A DNA stretch of 64,000 nucleotides from Albifimbria verrucaria (lineage: Eukaryota; Ascomycota; Sordariomycetes; Hypocreales; Stachybotryaceae): assembly GCA_020081605.1 (NCBI GenBank), contig JAHREC010000009.1, positions 3,286,001 to 3,350,000 of the forward strand, read 5' to 3'. The position numbers were made by a program, and so were the translations under genes. Of this stretch, positions 24,006-35,833 are shown piece after piece. Each line of letters starts with the position of its first letter. The first letter of the stretch is position 1. The notes under the pieces were generated by a model, which was not told the origin of the DNA, did no database searches, and saw only the letters and a list, made by a program, of their open reading frames with translations.

Positions 24006-25006
24006 GTCATTCGATGCCTGGTTATCAGGGACCATGCTTGGTTCAATATCTTCTCAGTAAGTTAGATGATTGTAATGAGCTTAGCTATCGAGAATCTCAC
24101 TTGTTGCTTCTGTGGAGGACGCATAGCTTTGTTCTACTTCGATATCCGATCCAGAAGTCATTAAGTTGGTAATTCCCTGTTAGAAGGGGCTTGTGCCTTG
24201 CTCAGGAGCTTGCTATGTGGTTGCAAGTAAGTTCAGCAAACTTGTGCTTGTGAAAAAGTTTTGTTGAAAAGATGAGAAATATGCAACCCATTCTTATAGG
24301 CTCCCGAAGATGTCTTAAATTATTAATCGGCCAGGCTCATAAGCCATAGGTCATGAGTATGTGGCTTACCATCGCCATGTAACAGCAAAAGGTACACTCT
24401 CAACCCCTTTCAACACGTAAAACTAGCGAGCGATGTTATCCTGCTGGTGTGGTTTTTAAAAGAAAAATCTCATAGAATAGAAGAAAAGGGTTGCATTCAG
24501 AGTCCATAGGATATCACGTACATCCTAGAATAAATCTATATTATCTATGTATCAGCCTCTATTGATCGAGAAGCTAATGGATTTCGATTGAACCGGTCGT
24601 GCATGGCTGCCCCTCGATACTGACCTTGAGGCTATTCAAGCAGCTCTCCCTGCTAAGCCAGAAGCTGAGCACTAATTTGTTAGGGCAGAAGCAACATCAC
24701 ACCCCAAATCAATAATAGTATAGAAGTTAATAAACAAAATAAAATACTTGGTATTATTTAGTTTTACTTGTTATCTTCTATAATATTATTAATCTACTCT
24801 TCTAAGTAACCGGCCATATGGGGCCTGTTTTATTTCGCGCTCCACGAGCACTCCTACCCCTCGCTGTACATGTCTTGGCTTTGTGGGACAGCAAACAGGC
24901 TGAAGATAGATATAGAGCTCGCGCCGTCTGCTCTCCAATTCAGATTCATTACTCAACCATTCCCTTTCTCTTCGCTTTACCGATCCCTTCGTATTTTCTT
25001 TTCACT
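24006..25006. other. Divergent promoter region between two phosphotransferase genes
   Basis: Contains a dispersed-repeat copy (24115-24260) and an AT-rich patch at about 24690-24800. No gene. Confidence 0.45.
24115..24260. repeat. Dispersed segment also present near 57.7 kb
   Basis: By eye it matches 57735-57870, including the shared blocks TATCCAGAAG/GATCCAGAAG, TTGGTAAT, GTGCCTTGCTCAGGAGCTTG and AAG(T/C)TCAGCAA. Probably a relic of a multicopy gene end. Confidence 0.5.
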
Positions 25007-26506
25007 ATGGATGCTCGACAAAGACTTGATGATCTTGGCTGGGACCGGAGCGATGAGCTTCGGGGTGCAGGGATAAAGCAAATGCGGTCGTCAGCAACAT
25101 GCCGCAAGATTGAATCTCTTGCTGAGCGAATCTTTGGACAGCCCGCACGTTTTATCACTCCAATGATCATTGGCGGCTTCAACGTTTTGTATCCTATTCA
25201 ACTCGAGGATTCGAGAGATGTCCTCGTTCGCTTACCGTTGCCCGACCAAGGCGTATTTCCCGAGGAAAAATATTTGCCGAGGCTGCAATAGCTAGCTTCT
25301 TAAGCAAACATACTCAGCTAAGGGTACCAACAGTCTCCCATCAGGGCATCGATCCTGACCTTGGGCCATTCATGGTTATCGAAAAATTCAAGTCCCTGCG
25401 GGATATGTCGGATGCTTTGCAGACTCCCAATACTGATCCTGATGACCCACCAGTCCTGGATCCTAATATCTCAGAGAGCAAATTGAAGAATCTATATCTC
25501 AAAATGGCACAATGCATTCTCCAGCTCGTGCAGCCTGTTTTCCCTCGCATTGGAAGTCTTACTGAACTCGGTTCAGAGGGCTACGATGTGATAGAGCGGC
25601 CTATTACTATGAATATGACCACCATGGTTCAAATCTCGAATATCCCCTCATCTATATTGCCGCCCAAGGGTATTACCTATGATACCGCTGATGGGTGGTA
25701 TACAGCACTAGCCGAAATGCAGATAGCAACCCTCATTTTTCAACACAACGATATCATATCCTCAGAGGACGATTGCAGGACTAAATATGTTGCACGCCAA
25801 GTATTCCGCAGGTTGGCTAGAGAAGGCCAATTATCCAAGTTTGGCTTTGTGGATGATAATTGGTCTGCTAACCATACTCGCGGAACACTCCCAGCCCCTG
25901 ATAATTCAGGTTCTTTTCGTCTCTGGTCTGATGACTTTAGACCCGTCAATGTCCTTATTGAAGATAATGATGATATTATTGGGGCCATTGACTGGGAATT
26001 CGCTTATGCCGCACCTACTCAGTTTGCCTTGGACCCCCTGGTGGTTGTTACTTGAAACCCCTGAGATGTGGGATGATGGTATTGAAGACTGGGTAGAAAT
26101 ATATAACAAGCGATTATCAACTTGGCTTTCAGCAATAGAAGAAGCAGAGAAGGATTTAAAGCCAGGCTCTTTGCTGCTTTCGGCATATATGCGAGAGAGC
26201 TGGGAGACAGGCCGGTTTTGAGCTTAACTATGGGGCCAGAAAGTGCTGGGCATTCGATACAATCTACTGGAAGTACTTAGACGAAAGATTTTTGGCAAGC
26301 GCGATGACGACATCCCTATGGAAGAGCTTTGGAAGATAAGGGTGCATCTTTTAACCAAGAACGAGCGTGCGGCCATGGAGCAATTAGTGCAGATTAAGAT
26401 AAAGGAGTCGAAAGAGCGAGTTCTAGTCGAATGGGATGAAACGGAGGCAAAGGAACGACTTTCTTCTTTTTGTTCGATTAACTCGCTTTCCATCTTAACA
26501 GCGTAG
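25007..26506 (+). CDS. Second APH-fold phosphotransferase, frame broken
   Basis: Start at 25007 (MDARQRLDDLGWD). Blocks: MIIGGFNVLYPIQLED and VLVRLPLPDQ (nucleotide-binding strands), GPFMVIEKFKSLRDMSDAL (hinge), FRLWSDDFRPVNVLIED as the catalytic-loop equivalent, IGAIDWEFAYAAPTQFA (metal Asp), then a conserved fungal PWWLLLETPE block. No intron is needed. Frame breaks: A5 at 25266-25270 (short), C5 at 26034-26038, T4G at 26216-26220, T5 at 26289-26293, possibly T5 at 26467-26471. The last would move the stop to about 26480. About 480 residues. Belongs to the large fungal phosphotransferase family whose substrates are unknown; the loop lacks the usual HGD histidine, having SDDF instead. Confidence 0.75.
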
Positions 26507-27865
26507 ACGCAGTTGTCAATGATCTTCCTAGAATTATAGATATCATATTAATCTTGCCAGGTTTGCAGGCTGGTTAGATTTCTCATATTATCGTTGATCT
26601 TGGGCAGCCAACTTGTCGAAACGCTTATACATTGTGGTTGAATGGCCAGCCATGGCCGCTACCAATAATGCCGCCTGAGGAACCAGCTCAGGGATGTAGT
26701 CTGTGGCCTTTTTGGTCATTAAAGGTTTCTGGAACACTTATGGAACTAATATTTCGTTAATTTGGTGTCTATAGGCTTAGTTGTTTATTTGCCGTAGCAT
26801 AAAAGACTGGTATTTGATGTCCGCACCCCTGATCCAAGGCTGAGCAACCGTTAGATTTTGGCCTACATGACAACGAGGCTGTGTGGGTGGGTTGTTTTTG
26901 GTGATTCCTCACAATGTCTGCTAAACGCTGCGCATGTGTCTGACCTTCTCATAGTGGTGCCTAATGTGACTGCGTACTTCTTCCTATTATCTGTGGCTGA
27001 TACCCCGCTTGAATATCTTTGAAGGTATCATCACTTGCTTACTGAGCATAGGCCAAATCGTGCTCATTTCTTCTGGCCTTCTCGGCAGATGGCAATGGAA
27101 AGTTGTCACAGGTTCGGCATACTCTGAACGATCCTCAGGAAACAGCTGTACTTAGTATCAGGTTGTGTGCCTCAAGAAAAGCTATAAGAGAGAGCGCCCC
27201 GCACTTCTGAAGGAGACAATCACAATACCCGCAAGCACGCTTAGTGCAACACACGACTAATGGTACAGTACTATTCTTCAACGATAACTCTTAGGAATTT
27301 ACCATTTATTTCAGTCCTCCAAGTTCAATATCTGCAATATACCAATCATAAGTGCTGGCTGAATTTCTCAGCTAATAAAGAACCAGCAGCCTGAGAATAG
27401 TCGACATACCGGTCAGCTTCCTCTGCTAGCCTGCAGGCTGGGCTGGTATATGGTGCAGATATTTCTTCATCATGTTGTTTCCTTCGGAAGCATCTCATAA
27501 ATGGCCTTGGCATTGATAATGTTGTAGTTGTTGCATCATTATTCTCAGGCATCGTTGCATCTGTGAATGCTTCTGTAACACTCTCCTCATCTCCATGGTA
27601 AGTATCATGGGATTTGAATGGCCATTTTTACTGCCTTCTCCTCATTTTGAACCTTGTGATAGCTCTCTCATACCACTTAAACGTGGCCAATCATCGTTCA
27701 CCAGTAGATGTACCTGCTCTTCCGTAGTACTGCTGCTAGGCTTGTTCCCTGACATCATGTGTGGATCGTTTCTATTGTAAAGTGCTCAGCTTTCTGGGGA
27801 TCATGATAGAGTTTTATGATAAGAAGGCTGAGCGAAGTTGAGCAGCGCATTGATACTGGGAAGGG
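26507..27865. other. Intergenic
   Basis: Only short frames, e.g. 68 codons on - at 27346-27552 that I cannot support as a gene. No repeat or RNA recognised. Confidence 0.45.
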
Positions 27866-28447
27866 TCACATTGGAACCCCGGAAGTCACAGGTTGAGACG
27901 ACAACGTATTGCAATTTGGATTCGCGTGGCCACCCCGATCAGAATTTAGGATGTAATTAATTGAGAGGCGTGATATGTCTTCCGAATCGGTACACGTCTT
28001 ATCGAGCAGTTCAGAATCTCCGGATATTGTTTCTGGGTTGGAATTAAGAGGTGGGTATGAAGGTGTACGAGTGGCAGAATTCTGATCTACCAACAATGCC
28101 TGGTGTGCATTATCGAGTCGTTCCGGCTGGCAGTTGTGTTCTTTCGCCACTCTCATAACCCAGTCGACGGTGTTGATTCTTCTGCTGAGCATAACCCTCA
28201 AGCTGCATGTTGACTTGTCTGATGTTCGATTTTTGCACACAATCTCAAAATTTCTGGGCTTCCCGTACTTATCTCTCACCCATCTACGTACACTAATAGT
28301 GTGACCTGCCTGCTTCTCTAGGTCTTCAAGCTTATTATAGGCTTCCTCGCAGGAATCCCATCGCTTCGAAATCATTTCCGCGATGCTGTTGACGTTACAA
28401 GCTGCATCTCCACCGGTTTCGGATGACGTAGAATCCATTGTGCTCAT
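27866..28447 (-). CDS. Small FAR1-like (WRKY-GCM1 fold) DNA-binding protein
   Basis: Intact 193-codon frame. Residues 20-105 carry a FAR1-type pattern: the helix WDSCEEAYNKLEDLEKQ, then SVRRWVRDKYGKPRNFEIVC, STCSLRVMLSR and WVMRVAKEHNCQPE. The spaced C, C and HxC could bind one zinc. The remaining C-terminal 90 residues are low complexity. FAR1 domains usually head Mutator-like transposases, but no transposase domain follows, so this may be a domesticated or solo DNA-binding protein. Family assignment is by pattern only. Confidence 0.5.
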   Translation of the reverse strand: MSTMDSTSSETGGDAACNVNSIAEMISKRWDSCEEAYNKLEDLEKQAGHTISVRRWVRDKYGKPRNFEIVCKNRTSDKSTCSLRVMLSRRINTVDWVMRVAKEHNCQPERLDNAHQALLVDQNSATRTPSYPPLNSNPETISGDSELLDKTCTDSEDISRLSINYILNSDRGGHANPNCNTLSSQPVTSGVPM

Positions 28448-29272
28448 GGTCCTTGAATCATGAAATGTTTAGTCTGGTGATACATTTGGGTGGGGATAGT
28501 GAACGAACACTCGGATATTTGATTTGCGTGAAGGGTTTCTGGACGACATAGTGTAAAATTACTTGTGCTAGGCACTGCACTCAGAGGCTGCGACGAGTGA
28601 TAAGCTTAATCTCGAAGTAAAATGTGGTTCTGAGTTGAATGAGAAGGGATAACAAGGGGACCAGGGAACCGATCGTGGCGCGGCCCTGTGCGCGAATCTT
28701 TGACGCGCCCAGCATAAATTACGTAAGCTTTGAATGGTCTCACAACAATACGCAATTGTACAGCAGGAGTCGAAGCCTGTTTTTATTAGGAGGATAAGAA
28801 CGTCTTTTACTTTACACTTGTTAACAATCAGCACAAAGAGGAAGTCAATAGGCGCTGCGAATCATAGAAGCTTGTATTTGATTGAGTCTCTCACATGTTC
28901 ATGGAAGCCAGTTATGAGTACATTTATCGATTCTTAAAACGGCCAAGCTATGAGTTTGGTAGTGTTCATTAATTCAAATCACGAGATTATTTCCAAGTAT
29001 ACTTCTTCTAGGTGGCAATGCAGAGAGATGATTCTTATCATTATTAACGATTTGGCTCTGAGTTAATTCGTCTTCTTTCTTGGATATAGATGTGCTTGAA
29101 GAGCAACCCCTGGAAGAACAAGAAATGAAATGTAAACATAAATAAAGATTGTCGACGCTAGGGACTGAATGGACTATGAACCAAGGCGACGACATTATAT
29201 TTTGGAAAACTGACAAAGTGTATAACACTGGTAGACTGTATTTTCAATTTATGATAATTAATGCAACCTGCT
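28448..29272. other. Intergenic
   Basis: Nothing recognised. Confidence 0.45.
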
Positions 29273-29845
29273 TCACGTTTCTTCATCATCACGCCGTGCC
29301 TGCTGTTGAGATAACCGTTCTCTTGGTCGAGATTCTCTCTCGTCGATCTGCCTATTAAATTCGCCAGACAGTATGTCGTCTACAAGTGCCATAGCTGTAG
29401 CAGGTGAACTTGATCGTGGGGCGGCAAATTTTCTGGAAAAAAAAAAAAAAAAAAAAAAAACAAAGTTAGTAAATTGCATAGATAATAGTGTCGAGCTGTT
29501 ACTTACTTAGAAAGGGTACTTTTCATCAAACTGCTCCTTTGTTAAATGTTCCCTGTCTTTCTGAAGCATCGTGAAGATGGCATCGAAATCTGGTGGAACA
29601 TACTTAGAAACTACGGAGTCATCCTCCTCCGACTTAGTGGTACTTGTAGCGGTCGGCGTGCCATTCGTCTCATCTCGGTGAGAATTAGTATGAGAAGCTT
29701 GCCCACATTCCTCTATGCTCTTCCTCTTAGCTTCATCATCATCTATCGCATCCGTACTGCTTAGTTGAGGTAATCCCTTGCTCTCTTGCGACGACTGACG
29801 AGAGTGCTTGTTTGTAGGGTTGCTTGTAGGCGAGTTTCCTGGCAT
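29273..29845 (-). CDS. Uncharacterised protein, copy 1 of the VPPDFDAI/DEKYP family
   Basis: Start chosen at 29845 (MPGNSPTSN), matching the MPGN start of the copy at 41345. Exon 1 is Ser/Thr-rich and acidic, then YVPPDFDAIFTMLQKDREHL and EQFDEKYPF. Exon 2 (29273-29432) gives SSSPATAMALVDDILSGEFNR and an Arg/Glu-rich tail. The 3' splice site at 29433-29434 is preceded by a 24-base T tract on this strand. A TAA stop (29507-29509) lies at the end of exon 1 just before the GTAAGT donor, where copy 2 has a CAA. If real, the product ends at 112 residues and exon 2 is lost. Function unknown; no domain recognised. Confidence 0.55.
29437..29460. repeat. 24-base poly-A run on + (poly-T in intron of copy 1)
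   Basis: Uninterrupted A24 on +. On the gene strand it is the polypyrimidine tract directly 5' of CCAG at the acceptor. Confidence 0.9.
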
Positions 29846-30417
29846 GGTTGTCTGTGCGTGCAAGAGACGCCAAAATGGGGCAGTATGCTAATGAAGCAGG
29901 TGGAGGGTTCGCTGATGTTGTAGCACCGTATGTACATATATTCCCGCAAACCGTTTGATTGGGTAAATCACGTGAATGAGATTCTTAATGCGAATTTGAC
30001 GCGGTGCTGAATTAGTTGCTATCCATCGTATTGCTCAAGAGTGTCTTGAGTAACTGTGCCATGCCTGCCCAACCACATAGGGGCTATAAATTTAATTCTT
30101 TCTCCACAACATCTTAATTCATAAATCAATATATAACATAGTTTAGAGTTATTCCAATGTAGTTTATGGCCTTTGTTGTACTGCTTACTCATATCGTACA
30201 TCAGTGTTCAACATCGAAGTTGGTATTGTCGATATAGGATGCAGACTAGCACCTAATTTACGCAGACTATTCGCTTCCATCACCTAGTACATAGCTCACG
30301 GCATACAGCAGGGCAATGAAGATAAGCGGTGAAGCACAAAGTGTCGCACAAGTAGGTAGAACCCACGTAGTTTAGTTTATGGTACTTACTTCATCAACAA
30401 TAATACTTCAATTTTGG
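29846..30417. other. Promoter of copy 1 and intergenic
   Basis: The 5' flank shares blocks with the flank of the copy at 41 kb, including a CACGTG element. Nothing else is recognised. Confidence 0.45.
29969..29974. promoter_or_regulatory. E-box CACGTG upstream of copy 1
   Basis: ATCACGTGA about 124 bases before the ATG at 29845. The copy at 41345 has ATCACGTGA at nearly the same distance. Candidate bHLH/bZIP site. Confidence 0.4.
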
Positions 30418-31584
30418 TCAGTCTAGGATGATCCCCATAGCCACTATAATAGGGTCAAGTCCATCAATCAAGGGCCCGTTTTTCTTGAAACGTTCACTGG
30501 CTTGTTCCAGAACCGCAATCCAACCTTTGAATTCACGATCATTGCGATCCTGAAATCTTCTCAAAAAGTCAAACAGGCCCTGTGTCAATTTCATACAAAT
30601 TTCACCCTCAACCATTCCCAATCGACAAGCTTTGTATAAATGCATGAGAAAGTTCACCTCACTTGATATATTAGCTCAGAATATAGCAACAATTGGTATA
30701 CTTACGTCTTAAATGTAGCGTGTCTCTCAAAGGGTGCAATATAGCTGCATTCGTAAGGAACCCAAGTATATCAGGAATGATAAAGGTAGCTTCGCGATGC
30801 TGAACAGTATCGGACTGCTCCGTGCAAGCCATCAAACTCATCATCCCTGGACGACGATGGATGTGGATATTCTCGTCGTGTTTACAGGCCTTGAGGTAGG
30901 GTTGTATCCTTTTTCGATAGCCAAAGTCTTGCATGATAGCTCGTATGCCCTGCTGCTACCCATCATCTGTGACCACTTTATATCCATCAGATTGGTCCCA
31001 AAAGTATCCAAGAAGAAGCCAGAAGGAAATGGCTCTATCTCATCATGTACGGAGATCTTCCATTTGCTTTGGAGATCAGCCAATGCAAGCTTTGCGAGAT
31101 TAATGTCCTTGCTCTCTGATAAAGTTTCGATCTCTTGGCTAGACAGCATATTAGTCAGGTAACGGGCGGTAAAATGGAGGCGTTACCATAAGGCATCTAG
31201 AAGCCGACGAGCTCGGTGGAGGTGCTCACGGCTATCCCGCGCCTCTTGAATGGCTACAAGTGCTGCCAATAGAAGAGATTGCACAAGGATAATAGAATTG
31301 GATTTCTGGTCGAATAATTCATGTTCGGCCCTGAAACTTGATGCAAAAATGGCATCTTTGTCTGGAGGAAGATGAGGAGGGAGGTCCAAGACTATGACGC
31401 CAAGTCGGATAACGAAGCAAAGAAGGCGGGCTTCCTCAAGTGATGAGGTATTGTTGCAAAACTTGCCAAATAGTTGATCGATCTGGTCCGGTAGAATAAT
31501 AGAGTAGTAGGGCAAGACATCTATTTTGAAGGCCTGGACATAGCCTTCATACGAGAGGAGTTGTGGTGGATTCTGAGTGGCCAT
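30418..31584 (-). CDS. Uncharacterised helical protein, three exons
   Basis: Start at 31584 (MATQNPPQLLSYEGYVQAF). Exon joins deduced: L-C-Q-E across an intron near 31143-31190, and LHLR-R-V-N-F-L across one near 30660-30708. One frame change is needed near 30940-30960. About 370 residues. The N-terminal half (DVLPYYSIILPDQID..., IILVQSLLLAALVAIQEARDSREHLHRARRLLDAL) faintly recalls the middle-homology helices of Zn2Cys6 transcription factors, but I see no cysteine cluster. The C-terminal part ends WIAVLEQASERFKKNGPLIDGLDPIIVAMG. I do not recognise a function. Confidence 0.5.
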
Positions 31585-33091
31585 TTGGTCCTGCCTCTGA
31601 GATGATCAGCCGAAGAAGACAGTAGGTACAGCTATTGATATAAGCAGCCAGGATCCTGTGGAAAGCGAGTTTGTCGGAATTTTGCGAACTTGAGCGAGCT
31701 ACAGGCCAACGATACGTGTTAAGAGGACTGATCAGCGTCCAAGTCGTGAACGCTTTTCGTTGGGCACTGCGTTGCTTTCATCATGAGTAGATGGATTTGT
31801 CTGTAGGCACACAGGCTACATGTGTATATATATATATCTCCATATACACATAAGAAACGAGGCATTCATGATTGAAGGTTGGCGCCATCACGGCCGCTCA
31901 TCCCCACTGCCACTAGCCCCGGGCACCATTTTCAAGGTGCATTAGTCGAGTCCCAGAATTACTACAAAGGGAAAGTCTAACCCCACCTGAGCCGCGGGAG
32001 GATCCCAACCGGGGTGCGTGTTTCAATCGAGACCATGTTGGAACGCGGCCCAGATGCAAGCAGCCTGTACGCCCGCTCATGTGCCGTCTCGAGTTGATTG
32101 TTGATTGGGCCCTGCCCTCGTTTTTGCTCCTGAGGCATGCCTGTTATGACGACAGATCATGCATGTTCTTCATCCCCACTCCGGATCGAATCCCGCGCCT
32201 CTGCTTTTCCCAGCCTTCTACGGATTACTTGGAGAAAGGTTGCTCACGGCGCAAGAACAGCAGTGCCACCGGCTCATCCATACTACACTGGGCGAGGCTT
32301 ACGTCGATTCACGTCGTTTCCTTAATTGTATCAGCACGGCGTCAATTGATGGGCCGCTCAATTGGAGGTTGGGTGCCGAACATGTGATTATTGACAGCAT
32401 CATATCATATCAGTACATCAATATGGTACTATTGTACTCGAGTGCTGGGCAGCATCAAGATATCATGATTGTGGAATCAGGTGGTGGCGAAGTCCTTGGA
32501 GGATTGAACGTGGGTGGCGTATCCTCAGTGGAAGGTTCCAGTGGCCTGTAGCGACTACAATGCACATTGGTGGTCTAGATGCCAGTTGACGAAGTGCTTC
32601 AAGGATGAAGGTTCTTCAGAAATCACACACTCACGACATAATTGTGGCTACACGTTCGAAGAGGACGGCAACCATGTTGTCTTTCTCGCTCTCGAACTTG
32701 TTTTTCTCCATTACTGCTATCCGCATCTTGCTCCTAGCGGCTCTTAGATACCTGTACGTGCTTTGGACATCTGGCTGACCTTGTGGCTTGGCTGTTATAG
32801 CTACTGCTATTGCAGCCGCCTTGTCTGACGTTGACGGAGATGATATCTGCGAGAGAAGTCTTAAATGAATTGAATACCTAGCTGTGAGGGATTTTCAAGT
32901 TGTTTCATGTCCCGACACATTCACCAAGATGCTTTGGAGCTCGTGACTTATATGGAGGCTTATTGCGTTCACTGAGTATGGTCAAGAGTCGTTGACTGGA
33001 TAAATACTACGATGACTAAGACAGTCATTCTCGGATCACACGTTATGTTCCCCCTCTTTGACGTAGTTGATACGGCCTGAAGCTGCTCTAG
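31585..33091. other. Intergenic with a TA microsatellite
   Basis: No gene supported. A TA run inside a 9-bp inverted repeat lies at 31821-31850. Confidence 0.4.
31821..31850. repeat. TA microsatellite inside inverted repeat
   Basis: TGTGTATAT (31821-31829) pairs with ATATACACA (31842-31850), with further TA repeats between. Confidence 0.6.
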
Positions 33092-34411
33092 ATGACACTT
33101 CTTTGGCAGTCTCAGCATCATTTTGGGACCAGAATGGCAGTGAATTATCCGAGAAGTACCCAAGCTTCCTTGACTTCAAGACTTGGCCCCAACTATCTTG
33201 ATTATAAATGGGTTGGTTATAAAGATGGAGTGCCTACCAAATGCGTTGTTACCTGCAAATATCATGAATTGTCGCGAAAGAAAGGAGTGCGCCGTTCAAA
33301 AGATTTACTTTGCAAATATCAGTCCGAAGGCAAATTGAAAGACGGGCTTTGGCATTATGAAAACAAAGGCCCACCACACAATCATACAGAAACTAGTGGT
33401 CCCTTCTTCATCTCGATGGCGGATGACTGGAGCAAGAAGCCAAAAGGCACAAGACGTAGACACCCTGCCGCCACCTCTTCGAGTTCCTCGGCGCATGATA
33501 AAACAAATATCCCGCGCATAGCATCTACTACTGATGCGGTTGATACCATTATCGGTGCGGACCTTCCCGAACCCGCTAGCTCGAGCCATGGTGAGATGCA
33601 AAACACCGAGAGAGGGGGAAATGCGAGTTATCAAGATGACCGCTGCGTCAAGAGTATTGCAACAGGTGGTCCATCCAGGCTACATGAATCGAACACCTTG
33701 GTTTTGTACGAGGCATCCGATATCAACGCAATTCACTCCATTGGAGAAGATGTATCGACTGAAGCGATGACTTTCGGCAGTGACGAGGACCCTGCATCAG
33801 AAGATGGGCGCACACAAGGCCAGATCCAGGATCTCAAACTAGAAGACCTGATTTATATCAACTTATATCATGCTCGACTAGCGCCCACGCTAAAAGGCAT
33901 CACTACCTTCAGCTTGTCGGAAAAGCTCCGAATGTGGGTCAATATAGCAGCCCATACGCAAAAGGTGAAATCCTTACACCCAACGCGAAAGCAAAATTTC
34001 ATTTATTTGATTGGTCAGCTGCTCACGATGTAATCGCTGACCGAGTAGTTGGCCATTTGGTATGTATTCATAACATTATATACTGATAGATTGCTGATTG
34101 TGTAGAGTGACAAGGGTTATATCGAAGTGGGAGAGGTCATTGAGTGCCCTGTCGCGGCTTGTTTTTGGGAATCAGGCTGTATGCTGCCATACAAAGGCTA
34201 TACGCAGATACTCATTCCGATACCAACAAGGAAATTCGAAGACCCTGTCCTAGCTTCTGGAAAGCAGGACGAAAGAGGAGATGACATGGAAAAATTCCCA
34301 TCACGGCGGGAGTTGGCTTTATTATTGACCAAACCACGCCCATATTCCCACGAGCTTCTTTCGTTTCCGTCTTCTTGCCAACTGCAGAATGCAACAGAAT
34401 ATCGGAGTTGA
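33092..34411 (+). CDS. FAR1-like DNA-binding domain protein with unknown C-terminal domain
   Basis: N-terminal part: YKWVGYKDGVPTKCVVTCKYHE, LLCKYQSEGKLKDGLWHYENKGPPHNH, a FAR1-like pattern with paired Cys and a final HNH. A basic, Ser-rich linker follows (KKPKGTRRRHPAATSSSSS), then an acidic region. After a frame change near 33950-33970 the coding continues as KGEILTPNAKAKFHLFDW and, beyond an intron near 34073-34107, as a conserved-looking block with IECPVAACFWESG. The true start may lie a little upstream in another phase (FWDQNGSELSEKYPSFLDF). The C-terminal domain is not recognised. Second orphan FAR1-like gene in 6 kb. Confidence 0.45.
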
Positions 34412-34421
34412 CATAGCTTGA

Positions 34422-34778
34422 TCATTTATTGATAGGCTTGGTCTTAATGTCTTCCATATCTTGGCCTATTGTATTAAAGGGCTTGGCACCCTGAAGAAAA
34501 GGCATCGTCAGGATATTTTCAATATCGCCGTTAGTTTTAAGAAGAATGCGCGTAATTTCTAGAGGCTTTAGCTTAAATACCATACCTTTTAGTGATGCTA
34601 TGGCGTATTAGAAACAGTTCCTTTCTAGGAATATCAGACTCACTTGGTTGCTCGTCACGCGTATTCTCAGTATCCATGAGCATCCTCCTCGGCGGCTTGA
34701 CCGACTCCTAAGAGTTGCAGGAACGACCAAGTCGGGCTCAAGGTCGGCCAATGCCTGCAAAGTTTCTCGATCCAATAG
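34422..34778 (-). CDS. Possible small gene or gene end, too short for plain ORF calling
   Basis: On the minus strand two natural-looking exons can be read. The first starts after an acceptor near 34779-34780 (LLDRETLQALADLEPDLVVP...). The second starts near 34607 and reads through KGMVFKLKPLEITRILLKTNG to a stop at 34422-34424. A frame change is needed inside the first exon. No domain recognised; it is convergent with the FAR1-like gene. Confidence 0.25.
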
Positions 34779-35118
34779 CTGTAAGAACTAGACTCTTCGT
34801 CTTTCGGTGAAAGTCACGATCTGCTTTTGACGGGTATGCAGACGCAGCGAGAAGGCAGCTTTTACAGTAGTGGAGCCTCAGTGGCATTGTCAATTCGAAC
34901 TAGGGTGCCTCGTATGTTGGAATATTTCCTGCTTACCCTTGATGGATTCTCTCATCCTCGGTCGTTGGCAGACTCGGACATTTACGGCAGGCTGATGCCC
35001 GAGACAATACACTGCATCCGGGTTTATCCAGAGACTTAATCTATCCAGCCATCTTCCTTTCCCGCCCCGTACTACATACTTTCCGCGCAACCATTCACTA
35101 CGCGACAATTTCCAAGAA
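34779..35118. other. Intergenic
   Basis: Nothing firm; possibly an upstream exon of the preceding minus-strand gene. Confidence 0.35.
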
Positions 35119-35833
35119 ATGAAGATCATTACAACGGCCGAGATTTGGAGGTTGGATGAATCGCCCAAACTTCTATATACCCAAGTCATTGCCAAAGATG
35201 GCGAGGACCTCTTTTACTCTCGACTGGACACATTCCCTCCAAGTCCGGAAGAGCTTCAAACAATGAAGCTGGACTTTAAGAAGATACCGCCCGAACATCT
35301 GTGGCCACCACTCCAAGATAACATGATCACCTTCAATAACTCAAGCAAACCAAAAATGTCTACATCAAGACGCCAAGTTTTGGATCATACGATAAAACCA
35401 CAAAATTAAGCTCCAACTTGCTCCGAGAAGCAATCGTTTCCCAGGTATTGGTAGAAAACCCTCATCCCAGCATTGCTTCATATTTGGGCTGCATAGGAGA
35501 GGGTCGGTTGATCAAAGGGCTTTGCTACGAACGATATGCAGAGACACTGGACCAGCGCAAGCAGCGAGGTGGCTTAATTGACAAGATATCATGCAAGCTG
35601 CAACTTGAGGCGGGCATCGCTCACCTCCATTCTCTTAGCCATATCCATAACGATCTGCATGGGGCAACATTCTGTTCAAAGATTTTGAAAGCAATGACTT
35701 GGTAATTACCGATTTTGACTCGTGTGTTCGCCAAGGAGAGGTACTTCCAGTCAAACATGGTGCTGGGGATGCTACCACGGCTGAGTTCGAGAATGATGAA
35801 CTGGCTTTAAAGGCCCTTCTGGCTCAGATTTAG
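35119..35833 (+). CDS. Short fungal protein kinase-like protein
   Basis: Start at 35119 (MKIITTAEIWRLDESPKLLYTQVIA). Kinase signs in order: NVYIKTPSFG with the ATP-binding Lys, LLREAIVSQVLVENPHPSIASYLG (helix C and hinge approach), GLCYERYAETLDQR (hinge), AGIAHLHSLSHIHNDLHGAN (catalytic loop with HNDL in place of HRDL) and LVITDFDSC (metal-binding Asp, DFD for DFG). It stops at 35831-35833 soon after, so the C-lobe is abbreviated to about 240 residues in all, as in a known class of short fungal kinases. Frame breaks: A5 at 35352-35356 and AA at 35666-35667, each one base short. Substrate unknown. Confidence 0.7.
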
